Shown one piece after another: positions 5,702 through 13,416 of a stretch of DNA of 16,765 nt. Made by a program: the position numbers and the translations under genes. Positions within the stretch are counted from its first letter, which is position 1. Every line of letters starts with the position of its first letter. The stretch covers positions 1 through 16,765 of the forward strand of contig DAOVXU010000015.1 of the NCBI GenBank assembly GCA_030635995.1, read 5' to 3'. The stretch is from Arcobacter sp. (GTDB taxonomy: Bacteria; Campylobacterota; Campylobacteria; Campylobacterales; Arcobacteraceae). The notes below the pieces were generated by a model. That model saw only the letters and a program-made list of their open reading frames with translations. It did not search any database and was not told the origin of the DNA.

Positions 5702-6381
5702 TTCTTACAAAAAACAACTTCAAATTCCAAATAATTTAAAGGGTACTTTTTATATAAAGCTTTTGCATCTTTAAAAGAGAGTTTTATATCCCCTTTTACC
5801 CCTGAGTTTTTAATATATTTAAATAACTCTTTTTTATTATCAAATTCTATTTTATAATTAAACACCTCAAAAATTGTATTTTTATCTGCTTGTAAAAAGG
5901 CCTCTTTAATCTGCTCTAAACTTAAAATAGATGGTTTTTGATTTGTAATCTTATAGATACTTTTAAATGTATTAGAGGTAAACAATACAGCATCTATTTG
6001 TTTTGTTATTTTTGATAATCTGGTTACCAAGAGTGGTAAGTCTTTTGACCACTGCATTGCTGATGAAGAGATAACTAAATCATACACTTCATCTTCTATA
6101 TCTTTATGATATTCATCACTATCAAAATCAAAACATTTAATTTCGATATTTTTATTTCGAGGATGAAGTTCACACATAGAAGATGAAAAATCAATAGCTT
6201 TATAATACTCAATATTCCAATCAATATGTCTAAATATCTGCCCCGAACCACAACCTAATTCCAGTATTTTTTTAGGTTTATTTTTACACTCTCTTACTAA
6301 CGCTTTAGATACTATTCTTTGAATTATATTATTATCATCATAATCTTTTGCATGCTTAGAAAATTCACTTTGAGTACTCAA
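5698..6381 (-). CDS. bioC: SAM-dependent methyltransferase, BioC-like (malonyl-ACP O-methyltransferase)
   Basis: This 227-residue class I methyltransferase has motif I ELGCGSGQ (41-48), an acidic residue after strand 2 (IDFSSSM, 63-69), and SSSAMQWSKDL (105-115). The N-terminal FSKHAKDYDDNNIIQRIV and the AMQW motif are characteristic of BioC, which methylates the malonyl thioester to start pimeloyl synthesis for biotin. Length fits BioC (about 230-250). The start is TTG (6379-6381): GGAGG (6393-6389) lies exactly seven bases before it and no ATG is available. It follows the DksA-like gene by 19 bp and is probably co-transcribed. No other bio gene is in the window, so another small-molecule methyltransferase cannot be excluded. 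Confidence 0.75.
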   Translation of the reverse strand: MSTQSEFSKHAKDYDDNNIIQRIVSKALVRECKNKPKKILELGCGSGQIFRHIDWNIEYYKAIDFSSSMCELHPRNKNIEIKCFDFDSDEYHKDIEDEVYDLVISSSAMQWSKDLPLLVTRLSKITKQIDAVLFTSNTFKSIYKITNQKPSILSLEQIKEAFLQADKNTIFEVFNYKIEFDNKKELFKYIKNSGVKGDIKLSFKDAKALYKKYPLNYLEFEVVFCKN

Positions 6382-6388
6382 TTAAATG

Positions 6389-6393
6389 CCTCC
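6389..6393 (-). promoter_or_regulatory. Strong ribosome binding site fixing the TTG start of bioC
   Basis: The minus strand reads GGAGG, then seven bases (CATTTAA), then TTG. This is among the strongest ribosome sites in the window and decides the TTG start, since no ATG or GTG is in frame nearby. Confidence 0.8.
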
Positions 6394-6400
6394 AAATAAT

Positions 6401-6724
6401 TTAACTTGCACATTTAACACAATATACACTTTCTGGTCTAATTAAAATTCTACCTATAGGAATTTGTTCACCACAACCAATACATATTCCAAACTCATCA
6501 CTACCAACTTTAGTTAACGCATTATTTAAACTATTTAATCTTAATTGTGCCTGTTTTAGAGAAGCTTCAATAACGCCTTTAGTATTTATAGCATCCATTC
6601 GAGTTAATCTACCCAAAGATACATCTGGCTCAATAGGTTTATTTTGTTCAGCTAAATCTACTATTGATTTTTCAGTTTTTGCAATCTCCGTAAATATAGC
6701 TTTTTTTATATCATCAATATTCAT
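6401..6724 (-). CDS. Short DksA/TraR-family zinc-finger protein
   Basis: With the ATG at 6722-6724 the product has 107 residues. It has a helical coiled-coil part (about 1-75) including the family segment LGRLTRMDA (37-45), then a C4 zinc finger with Cys81, Cys84, Cys102 and Cys105 (CIGC...CVKC). DksA/TraR proteins bind the RNA polymerase secondary channel and alter initiation, often with ppGpp. This one is shorter than E. coli DksA (151 residues) and closer to the short Campylobacterota homologues. A longer frame opens with TTG at 6751, but that would put codons across a perfect TATAAT (6736-6731), and the family start fits MNIDDIKK better. No Shine-Dalgarno site precedes the ATG; see the promoter entry. 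Confidence 0.85.
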   Translation of the reverse strand: MNIDDIKKAIFTEIAKTEKSIVDLAEQNKPIEPDVSLGRLTRMDAINTKGVIEASLKQAQLRLNSLNNALTKVGSDEFGICIGCGEQIPIGRILIRPESVYCVKCAS

Positions 6725-6882
6725 AAAAATATTATAGCTAAACAAAACCAAAAAATGTTTAGAATTTAACTTTTAATATGCTACTTAAAACTTGATTTAT
6801 CTTTATATTAGTAAAAATAGGATAAAATCGCAATAATTATTTCTACCATATAAATATTGGTAACACAAAGCAAGGAAAATAT
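6725..6882. promoter_or_regulatory. Divergent promoter region, dksA-like gene / secG operon
   Basis: On the minus strand a perfect TATAAT (6736-6731) is followed by six bases and then the ATG of the dksA-like gene, so the expected transcription start is the A of the start codon. On the plus strand TAAAAT (6823-6828) is the best -10 candidate for secG, giving a leader of about 48 bases with AAGGA just before the secG ATG. No -35 boxes are evident on either strand. Confidence 0.5.
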
Positions 6883-7224
6883 ATGACATCGACATTATTA
6901 ATAGTACAATTTGTTTTAGCTATTATTATTACAATTACAATTCTACTTCAAAAAAGTTCTAGTATGGGACTAGGAGCTTATAGTGGTAGTAACGAAACTA
7001 TGTTTGGAGCAAAAGGACCAGCGAATTTTTTAGTTAAATTTACATTTGCAATGGGGATACTATTTGTTATAAATACAGTTACTCTAGGTTACCTTTATAA
7101 CCAAACAAGACAACAAAGTGTTGTAGATACAATTAATACAAACTCATTAATTCCATCTTCACCAGCACCTTTAGTTATGCCAGTAGCTCCCGTAGCTCCA
7201 TCTGCACCGACTACAGTAAAATAA
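6883..7224 (+). CDS. secG: Protein translocase subunit SecG
   Basis: The 113-residue inner-membrane protein has two membrane helices (about 4-22 and 51-70). They flank the conserved cytoplasmic loop with LLQKSSSMGLGAYSG and ETMFGAKGPANFL, diagnostic of SecG in the SecYEG channel. After the second helix comes a tail of some 40 residues ending in a Pro/Ala/Val-rich stretch (91-113, repeating APV/APSAP). The tail would lie in the periplasm by the usual SecG topology. An AAGGA site precedes the ATG. It is the first gene of a six-gene plus-strand run, with the deacetylase starting 7 bp after its stop. Confidence 0.94.
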   Translation: MTSTLLIVQFVLAIIITITILLQKSSSMGLGAYSGSNETMFGAKGPANFLVKFTFAMGILFVINTVTLGYLYNQTRQQSVVDTINTNSLIPSSPAPLVMPVAPVAPSAPTTVK

Positions 7225-7231
7225 TATTTTT

Positions 7232-8191
7232 ATGAGATATCTATTTTTTATATTTATCTCATACCTATATTTACAAGCAAATGCACATATTTTTGTTTAT
7301 CATAGATTTGCAGATATAAAACATCCAACTACAAGTACTTCAATAGCTGAACTTGAAAAAGAGTTTAAGTATTTTCAAGATCATAACTATAAAGTTGTCC
7401 CTTTAGAAAGAATTTTAGATAAATTAGAAAAAAAAGAATCTATCCCCTCAAATTGGATTGCATTAACAATAGATGATGCTTATAAAAGTTTTTATCAAAA
7501 TGCTTTACCTATATTTAAAAAATACAAATATCCTTTTACACTATATGTTTATGTAAAGGCAACAGATAAAAAATATGGTGATTTTATGACTTGGGATGAG
7601 ATAAAAGAAACTGATAAATATGGAACAATTGGATTACACTCTTATAGCCATCCAAGACTTACTAAAATATCCACTAAAGAGATAAAAGAAGATACTCAAA
7701 AAGCTTTTGATATTTTTCAAACTAAAATGGGGTATAAGCCTATAACATATGCTTACCCTTATGGGGAATATGATGATAGAGTAAAGAATACTTTAAAACA
7801 ATTTAACTTTAGAGCAATCATAAATCAAAGTACAGGTACAGTGACTAAAAATTCTGATATATATGATATACATAGACTAGCTTTAGTTGGCGATGTTAAT
7901 ATAAATCATAAACTAAGATATAAAACTTTTAATGCAACTTGGATTGAACCAAAAATATTCCCTACTGATGGAGTATTAAAACATATCAAAGCAAAAGTAG
8001 ATCCAAAGATTAAAAAACTAAAGTTATATATCACAGGTGAGGGATGGCGAGATATTAAAGTAGTAAATGGTATAGTTGATGAAACTGTAAGTATATATTT
8101 AAAAAGAGCAAGAACTAGGATTATGTTAGGGACTGATGTTTTTACAATATCAAATAAAATAATAATAAAAGGGACAAAAAATGGTAAATGA
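7232..8191 (+). CDS. Secreted or periplasmic polysaccharide deacetylase (NodB/CE4 family)
   Basis: The 319-residue product has a short signal peptide (about 1-18, ending QANA). A NodB-type domain follows, with the metal-binding motif LTIDDAY (Asp81, Asp82), HSYSHP (His136, His140) and the PYGEYD region (176-181). CE4 enzymes remove N-acetyl groups from peptidoglycan, chitin-like glycans or exopolysaccharide at a divalent metal. About 85 C-terminal residues after the domain are rich in alternating hydrophobic residues and may form a small beta domain; I do not recognise it. The substrate is unknown. The start is fixed by the signal peptide although no Shine-Dalgarno site is visible. It lies between secG and frr and overlaps the frr start by 11 bp. 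Confidence 0.87.
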   Translation: MRYLFFIFISYLYLQANAHIFVYHRFADIKHPTTSTSIAELEKEFKYFQDHNYKVVPLERILDKLEKKESIPSNWIALTIDDAYKSFYQNALPIFKKYKYPFTLYVYVKATDKKYGDFMTWDEIKETDKYGTIGLHSYSHPRLTKISTKEIKEDTQKAFDIFQTKMGYKPITYAYPYGEYDDRVKNTLKQFNFRAIINQSTGTVTKNSDIYDIHRLALVGDVNINHKLRYKTFNATWIEPKIFPTDGVLKHIKAKVDPKIKKLKLYITGEGWRDIKVVNGIVDETVSIYLKRARTRIMLGTDVFTISNKIIIKGTKNGK

Positions 8192-8738
8192 AATTTATGA
8201 CAATATGAAAGAGGGTATGGATAAGGCTTTAGAGTCTTTAAAACACAACTATCAAACACTAAGAACTGGTAAAGTACAAACTTCTATTTTAGATAATATT
8301 ACTATTGATTATTATGGTACACAAACTGCACTTTCTCAAGTTGCAACAATACTTTCTCCAGATGCAACAACTATCAATATCACTCCTTGGGAAAAACATC
8401 TTGTAGGTGATATTGAAAAAGCGATTTCATCAGCAAATATAGGTGTAAATCCAAATAACAATGGAGAATCAGTACAATTATTCTTTCCACCTATGACAGT
8501 TGAACAAAGAGAGATAAGTGCTAAAGGTGCTAAAACTATGACTGATAGTGCAAAAGTAGCTATTAGAAATATTAGAAAATCTGCAAATGACAAAATCAAA
8601 AAACTTGAAAAAGATAAAGAATTAACAAAAGATGAAAGTAAAGCTGGGCAAGATGAAGTTCAAAAAATTACTGATGGTTACGTTACAAAATCTGATGAAA
8701 TTTTAAAAGCTAAAGAGATAGAGATTTTAAAGGTATAA
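8181..8738 (+). CDS. frr: Ribosome recycling factor
   Basis: The 185-residue product is a full-length RRF, which with EF-G splits the post-termination ribosome. Recognisable parts are the N-terminal helix MVNEIYDNMKEGMDKALESL, LRTGKVQTSILDNITIDYYG in the first long helix and hinge, the PPMTVEQR segment, and the coiled-coil C-terminal helices (VRKxxK-like RNIRKSANDKIKKLEKD). An AAAGGGA site inside the deacetylase gene precedes the ATG, and the 11-bp overlap implies coupled translation. pyrE follows after 2 bp. Confidence 0.97.
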   Translation: MVNEIYDNMKEGMDKALESLKHNYQTLRTGKVQTSILDNITIDYYGTQTALSQVATILSPDATTINITPWEKHLVGDIEKAISSANIGVNPNNNGESVQLFFPPMTVEQREISAKGAKTMTDSAKVAIRNIRKSANDKIKKLEKDKELTKDESKAGQDEVQKITDGYVTKSDEILKAKEIEILKV

Positions 8739-8740
8739 TA

Positions 8741-9352
8741 ATGAATGTAGAACAAATATATAGAGATAGTCAAGCACTACTTCAAGGTCACTTTAAATTA
8801 AGTTCAGGTAACCACTCTGAATTTTATCTTCAAAGTGCAAAAGTTTTAGAAGACCCTAAAACTGCTAAATTATTAGCTGAAGCACTTGCATCTCAAATCA
8901 AACAAAGTGGTATCAAGATTGATGCTGTATGTTCTCCTGCTTTAGGTGGAATTATTGCTGGTTTTGCACTTGCAACAGCACTTGATGTTAGATTTATCTT
9001 TGCAGAAAGAGTTGATGGAGTGATGAGTATTAGAAGAGGCTTTGAAGTTAAAGATGGTGAAAACTATGTAATGTGTGAGGATATTATCACTACTGGTGGT
9101 TCTGCACTTGAAGCTGCAAAGCAAGTTGAAAATGCTGGTGGAAATATCGTAGCATTTGCAGCTTTAGCAAATAGAGGTTTCTGTACAAGAGTTGGAAATG
9201 ATTCTAAGGCAAAAGAAAACTGTAAACTTCCTGCAAATACTCCACTTTTTGCATTAGATGATTTTACATTTGAGATGTATGCTCCTGAAGATTGTCCACT
9301 TTGTAAAGAGGGAAAATCTGAAGCTTATAAACCAGGAAGTCGTGGTAACTAA
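8741..9352 (+). CDS. pyrE: Orotate phosphoribosyltransferase
   Basis: The 203-residue enzyme joins orotate with PRPP to give orotidine 5'-phosphate, the fifth step of pyrimidine synthesis. It shows the substrate segment FKLSSGNHSEFYLQ (18-31), FIFAERVDG (86-94) and the PRPP-binding loop VMCEDIITTGGSA (110-122). The C-terminal CPLCKEGK...KPGSRG stretch is common in one clade of PyrE. It starts 2 bp after frr with an AAAGG site and is followed at 2 bp by the RDD gene. Confidence 0.96.
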   Translation: MNVEQIYRDSQALLQGHFKLSSGNHSEFYLQSAKVLEDPKTAKLLAEALASQIKQSGIKIDAVCSPALGGIIAGFALATALDVRFIFAERVDGVMSIRRGFEVKDGENYVMCEDIITTGGSALEAAKQVENAGGNIVAFAALANRGFCTRVGNDSKAKENCKLPANTPLFALDDFTFEMYAPEDCPLCKEGKSEAYKPGSRGN

Positions 9353-9354
9353 TT

Positions 9355-9852
9355 TTGAGTAGATGGAGAGATATAAAAAAGGGAAAGATTGAACAAAATC
9401 CCAAAAAGGATAAAAAAATTCAAAAAGAACCCTCTTTTTGTGATTCTACTTTAACAAATAGAATGAAAGCTTTTATAACTGATTCTTTTATGGTAATGAT
9501 GCCATTGATGTATCTTGTATCATATATTGTAATAGGATCATTAGAAGAGTTTTCTCAAAATAAACTGATGGGCTGGCTATATATCCTTATCCCTCATTTT
9601 GCTATCACTGTGAGTTTTTGGTACTTTAAAGCTCAAACTCCAGGATTAAAAGCTTATGAACTATCCATTGTAAATAGTACTACAGGGGGAAAACCATCTG
9701 TTTTTGCTTTAATTAATAGATATATATTTACCACTATCTCTATGATGTTAATTTTACCTCTTTTTGTTCCATACCTAAATAAAGAAAAAAAAACTCTTCA
9801 AGATATAGTATCAAGTACTTGTATTAAAAACACATCTAACGAAACTTTATAA
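9355..9852 (+). CDS. RDD-family membrane protein
   Basis: The 165-residue product has a charged lysine-rich N-terminus (1-25) and three hydrophobic segments (about 45-62, 73-91 and 122-141). The residues that name the family are at the right places: Arg36 before helix 1, Asp43 at its start and Asp150 in TLQDIVSST after helix 3. RDD proteins are of largely unknown role; some are linked to ion transport. The start is TTG at 9355, two bases after the pyrE stop, without a well-placed Shine-Dalgarno site, so translation probably depends on termination at pyrE. The alternative first Met (residue 37) would remove the conserved Arg. Confidence 0.78.
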   Translation: MSRWRDIKKGKIEQNPKKDKKIQKEPSFCDSTLTNRMKAFITDSFMVMMPLMYLVSYIVIGSLEEFSQNKLMGWLYILIPHFAITVSFWYFKAQTPGLKAYELSIVNSTTGGKPSVFALINRYIFTTISMMLILPLFVPYLNKEKKTLQDIVSSTCIKNTSNETL

Positions 9853-9865
9853 GATAAAAGAATAG

Positions 9866-10942
9866 ATGCTCTTTTTTAAATTAAGTGCATTTTATTTTTT
9901 CTATTTTTCTGCTGTTGGTGTATATATAATATTTTTACCAAAAGTATTAAATGATATTGGATATAGTACTGTTGATATTGGAATTATCTTTGCTCTAGCT
10001 CCTCTTATGAGGTTTCTTACCCCTTTTTTATTTCTAAAACATATTAAATTAGATCAAAAAATATTTAAATCAACTTTATTATTAGCTGTACTTTCAGCAT
10101 CCACTTTTTACCTTACAATTGATAATTTTTATATCTTTTTACTTAACAATGCTATTTTAGGTATCTGTCTTAGCCTTATACTGCCATATATAGAGATAAT
10201 CTCACTCAACCATCTAGGTGGAGATAGATATGGTAAATCAAGGCTTTATGGTTCTATTGGATTTATGCTGATTGCACTATTACTAGGAAAATATTTATCT
10301 GAACCTTATATTGCCCTACACTATTATTTAGGTGCAACAATTATTACGGCAATATTTTCTATTTTACTTATAAAATATGATGAGGCTGAACACAAAAGTA
10401 ATCCAGATGATGATAAATTTAGTATATTTAAATATCTACCATTTTGGATTAGTTTATTTCTTATGCAAGTTAGTTTTGGTGGATTTTATAACTTTTTTAC
10501 TATCTATGAAACTGCACAGGGTATAAGCTTAGAGGTAATTAGCTACCTTTGGACTTTTGGTGTATTATGTGAAATAATAATGCTATATTTTCAAGCACCA
10601 CTTCTAAAAAAGAATCTTCTAAATATTATAAAATTCTCTATTTTAATTACAGCTTTTAGATGGTTACTTCTATATCTATTTCCAGATAATTTATATATCT
10701 CATATTTTTCACAATCAATCCATGCTGTTAGTTTTGGACTCTATCATAGTGCAGTTATAATATATCTATACTCTTTATATTCAAATAAAAAATTAGCACA
10801 ACAATTTATGCTAGGTGTGGCATATGGACTAGGTGGATTTGTTGGTGCATTAATCGCTGGATATACTTATGGCGAATATCTATTTTTATTCTCAAGTATT
10901 ATTGCATTATTTGCATTTATATCTTTATCAAAGTTAAAATAA
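9866..10942 (+). CDS. MFS transporter, PPP/HcaT-like family
   Basis: The 358-residue integral membrane protein has 11-12 hydrophobic segments. It carries marks of the phenyl propionate permease-type branch of the major facilitator superfamily: RLYGSIGF (126-133), then FRWLLLY (264-270) and SQSIHAVSFGLYH (282-294). Members are proton-linked symporters of varied small solutes, and the substrate cannot be predicted. It is slightly short for the superfamily. It begins 13 bp after the RDD gene with a weak AAG-type ribosome site and ends the plus-strand run. The convergent diguanylate cyclase gene ends 21 bp away with no terminator hairpin between. Confidence 0.82.
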   Translation: MLFFKLSAFYFFYFSAVGVYIIFLPKVLNDIGYSTVDIGIIFALAPLMRFLTPFLFLKHIKLDQKIFKSTLLLAVLSASTFYLTIDNFYIFLLNNAILGICLSLILPYIEIISLNHLGGDRYGKSRLYGSIGFMLIALLLGKYLSEPYIALHYYLGATIITAIFSILLIKYDEAEHKSNPDDDKFSIFKYLPFWISLFLMQVSFGGFYNFFTIYETAQGISLEVISYLWTFGVLCEIIMLYFQAPLLKKNLLNIIKFSILITAFRWLLLYLFPDNLYISYFSQSIHAVSFGLYHSAVIIYLYSLYSNKKLAQQFMLGVAYGLGGFVGALIAGYTYGEYLFLFSSIIALFAFISLSKLK

Positions 10943-10963
10943 ATTAATAATATTTCAACAAGC

Positions 10964-12904
10964 TTATTGGGTACATACCATATTTCTACCATTTTCTTTT
11001 GCTTTATATAAAGAATCATCACATCTCTTAAAAATTGTTTCCAATGTATCTCCCTCAACATATTGAGCAATTCCAAAACTTGCTGTGATACCACCTGCTG
11101 TTGGATGAGATAATTCTTCTACACCCTTTCTTAACTTTTCACATACATTTTTAACATCATCTTTATTTGTTTGAGGGAATAATATCACAAATTCTTCTCC
11201 ACCCCATCTAGCAAATGTATCTGTATCTCTTACATTATTATTTAAATATTGTGCTAACATTATTAAAACTTCATCACCTACTAAATGTCCATAAGTATCA
11301 TTAAAATTTTTAAAATGATCAATATCTACAATAGCCACACTTAATGCACCTTTATATCGTATATCTCTTTTTAATTCATGTTTAATAATTTCATCAAATT
11401 TATTTCTATTATATACATTAGTTAAGCCATCAATATAAGCTTTTTTTTGTATCTCTTTCTCTTTCTCTTTTAATTTTGTAATATCAGTTAAAGTTACAAG
11501 ATATTCATCTATTTCAATATCTGAAGTTTTTGTAATATTTATATTAAATGCCCTTCGATGAGTCGTGTCATCTAAAATACTTACAACTTGTTCTTCTTTA
11601 TTTGTCCTTGCAATTAATTTTGGAAATGTTTCACCTTGTAGTAATAAACCTTCATGTAAATAATTATCTAAATAAGAAAAAACATACAACAATTGATTGT
11701 TCATTTTATTATTAAACTCTTCGTCATCCTCAACATTAAAAAAATCTTTAAATCTTTTATTTGAAAATATTACTGCTTTAAAATCTGTTACAAAAATTAT
11801 ATCATCTGTTGAACTTAAAATATCATTTAACAATTTATGATCTTTTTTTACAATTTGTTCTATTAAAACTTTTTTATATATTAAATAAGCCATTAATAAA
11901 AATATTATAAATGCAACTGTTCGTACTAGTAAATTACCTTTAAAAGTACTATTTAAAAAATCACTTTTTTCATAAGAAACCAACCATGCTAAAGTTTTTC
12001 CTTTATCCATATTTTTTATTGGAAAAAATGATATTATTTCTATATTATCAGATACTGTATAAACTGCAAATTTTTCACCTTTACTTATTCCCAGATCAAT
12101 CTCTTTTCGTATAGGTAATAGTTTAGTTTGATTGTCAATTATACATCTTTTTTTTGTATGAATTCCACTCATTGCCAACATATAATCTTTATGTTCACTA
12201 CTTTGTAAATATTTTACAATTAAATCATCTCTTTGCCATGTTTTACTATCAAATATTTGTTTATTTATAATAAAATGTGTATGTATTTTACTTTCATTAT
12301 TTAAATATTTCTGAAAATGTTCACTAGAATATGAAACCTCCATAGCCCCTAAATATTCACCCTTGGTCTCACAATCATCTAGTGTATTAAATATTGGATA
12401 TATATTTCTAAAACCATGAGTTGTTCGACCCTGAACAAAGCCATAAGTAGCTTCTTTTGTTTTATTTGTATATTTAAAATCTTCTCTAGTAGTTGTTAAA
12501 TCATCTCCATACTTACTTGGTTTATGCATTCTTAAAAATGATCTATTAGAGGGTAATACAAATTGATATTGCAAAACACCTTTTGCCTGCATTATTTTAT
12601 ATTTATTTTTTAATAATTGATAAAGTTTTTTTCTTAAATTATCTTTCTTTTGTTTATTTGCATTTTTTATTTGTGAAAATATTTTTATAAAATCTGGTTT
12701 GACAATTGTTGATTCATACACAGCATTTGCAACTATCTTTTGATGATGACGGAGTATATCAAAATGTGTTTCAAGGTTCTTAAGATTTATATCTATTGAT
12801 ATTTTTACCCGTTGTTGCTTATTTAGTTCTGTAACATAATAAATTATACCATTAGTCAATAATAATATTATAAATAATATAGCTAATAGTTTAACTTTAT
12901 CCAT
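10964..12904 (-). CDS. Membrane-bound diguanylate cyclase with dCache-like sensor, PAS and GGDEF domains
   Basis: The 646-residue product makes cyclic di-GMP from two GTP. Domain order is: membrane helix (4-24); a periplasmic sensor of about 300 residues containing NRSFLRMHKPSKYGDDL (120-136), a pattern I associate with the dCache_3 family; a second helix (about 327-345); a PAS-like domain (about 355-475); a short linker helix; and GGDEF (about 488-646). The active-site loop is GGEEF (568-572), with the metal Asp in VDIDHFK (526-532). An inhibitory I-site RxxD is present as RDTD (559-562), exactly five residues before GGEEF, so product feedback is likely. The ligand is unknown. The ATG lies 8 bp after hemJ and the ribosome site is weak. 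Confidence 0.93.
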   Translation of the reverse strand: MDKVKLLAILFIILLLTNGIIYYVTELNKQQRVKISIDINLKNLETHFDILRHHQKIVANAVYESTIVKPDFIKIFSQIKNANKQKKDNLRKKLYQLLKNKYKIMQAKGVLQYQFVLPSNRSFLRMHKPSKYGDDLTTTREDFKYTNKTKEATYGFVQGRTTHGFRNIYPIFNTLDDCETKGEYLGAMEVSYSSEHFQKYLNNESKIHTHFIINKQIFDSKTWQRDDLIVKYLQSSEHKDYMLAMSGIHTKKRCIIDNQTKLLPIRKEIDLGISKGEKFAVYTVSDNIEIISFFPIKNMDKGKTLAWLVSYEKSDFLNSTFKGNLLVRTVAFIIFLLMAYLIYKKVLIEQIVKKDHKLLNDILSSTDDIIFVTDFKAVIFSNKRFKDFFNVEDDEEFNNKMNNQLLYVFSYLDNYLHEGLLLQGETFPKLIARTNKEEQVVSILDDTTHRRAFNINITKTSDIEIDEYLVTLTDITKLKEKEKEIQKKAYIDGLTNVYNRNKFDEIIKHELKRDIRYKGALSVAIVDIDHFKNFNDTYGHLVGDEVLIMLAQYLNNNVRDTDTFARWGGEEFVILFPQTNKDDVKNVCEKLRKGVEELSHPTAGGITASFGIAQYVEGDTLETIFKRCDDSLYKAKENGRNMVCTQ

Positions 12905-12912
12905 AGTTCTCT

Positions 12913-13416
12913 TTATTCTTTTAGTGTTAATATTTTGTATATAACAAATGAGAAAAATAAAGTTATCCCAATTGAAAAATATACTGGAACTGATTTAGTT
13001 ATAACAAAGACCACAATCAAAATAGCAAATAAAGTTGGAACTTCATTATAGGCTCTAAAAAACTGTCCATTTTTTTTACATTCATCTTTTTGTAATATCT
13101 TTCTAAAAGATTCAAGAGAAAAAGAATATGCTATCATCAGAACTAAAACAAGTAATTTTGCTATCATCCACTCTTGTTCTAGTAAAGATGGGTTTAAATA
13201 TATCAACCATCCACCACTTAATATTGTAGCAATTTTAGCAGGAAAACCAATAATCCTATATATTTTATCCTCTTGCACTTTTACAATATCTGTAAAATCT
13301 TTTTTATCATCATTCTCAACATGATACACAAATAATCGTGGCATATAAAACAGTAGTGACATCCAAGACAATACTGCAATAATATGAAAAGCTAATATCT
13401 CATAATAATAATCCAT
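12913..13416 (-). CDS. hemJ: HemJ-type protoporphyrinogen IX oxidase
   Basis: This 167-residue membrane protein with four or five hydrophobic helices matches HemJ (UPF0093), which oxidises protoporphyrinogen IX to protoporphyrin IX in haem synthesis. Signature parts are His11 in FHIIAVLSWMS, the YMPRLFVYH segment (24-32), IGFPAKIATILSGG (56-69), WMIAKLLVL (83-91) and RAYNEVPTL (121-129). A typical HemJ has about 140-150 residues; here an additional hydrophobic segment (about 145-162) ends the protein. At residues 97-98 it reads Tyr-Ser where many homologues have Tyr-His. Its ATG follows the rarA stop codon directly, with AAGGA inside the end of rarA. Confidence 0.85.
   Translation of the reverse strand: MDYYYEILAFHIIAVLSWMSLLFYMPRLFVYHVENDDKKDFTDIVKVQEDKIYRIIGFPAKIATILSGGWLIYLNPSLLEQEWMIAKLLVLVLMIAYSFSLESFRKILQKDECKKNGQFFRAYNEVPTLFAILIVVFVITKSVPVYFSIGITLFFSFVIYKILTLKE

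Noticed and set aside
6725..6751. TTG-initiated N-terminal extension of the dksA-like protein
   Set aside because: It would run through a perfect TATAAT box, has no ribosome site, and homologous proteins start near the internal ATG.
7906..8259. Minus-strand open frame opposite the deacetylase and frr
   Set aside because: It is antisense to two well-supported genes; the hydrophobic translation is what AT-rich complementary DNA gives.
8336..8599. Minus-strand open frame opposite frr
   Set aside because: Fully inside frr on the other strand, with no supporting signals.
8942..9124. Minus-strand open frame opposite pyrE, cysteine-rich
   Set aside because: It looked like a small metal-binding protein, but the cysteines come from complementing conserved pyrE codons.
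10867..11094. Minus-strand frame overlapping the cyclase 3' end in another frame
   Set aside because: It overlaps the GGDEF domain out of frame and the MFS gene on the other strand; no domain seen.
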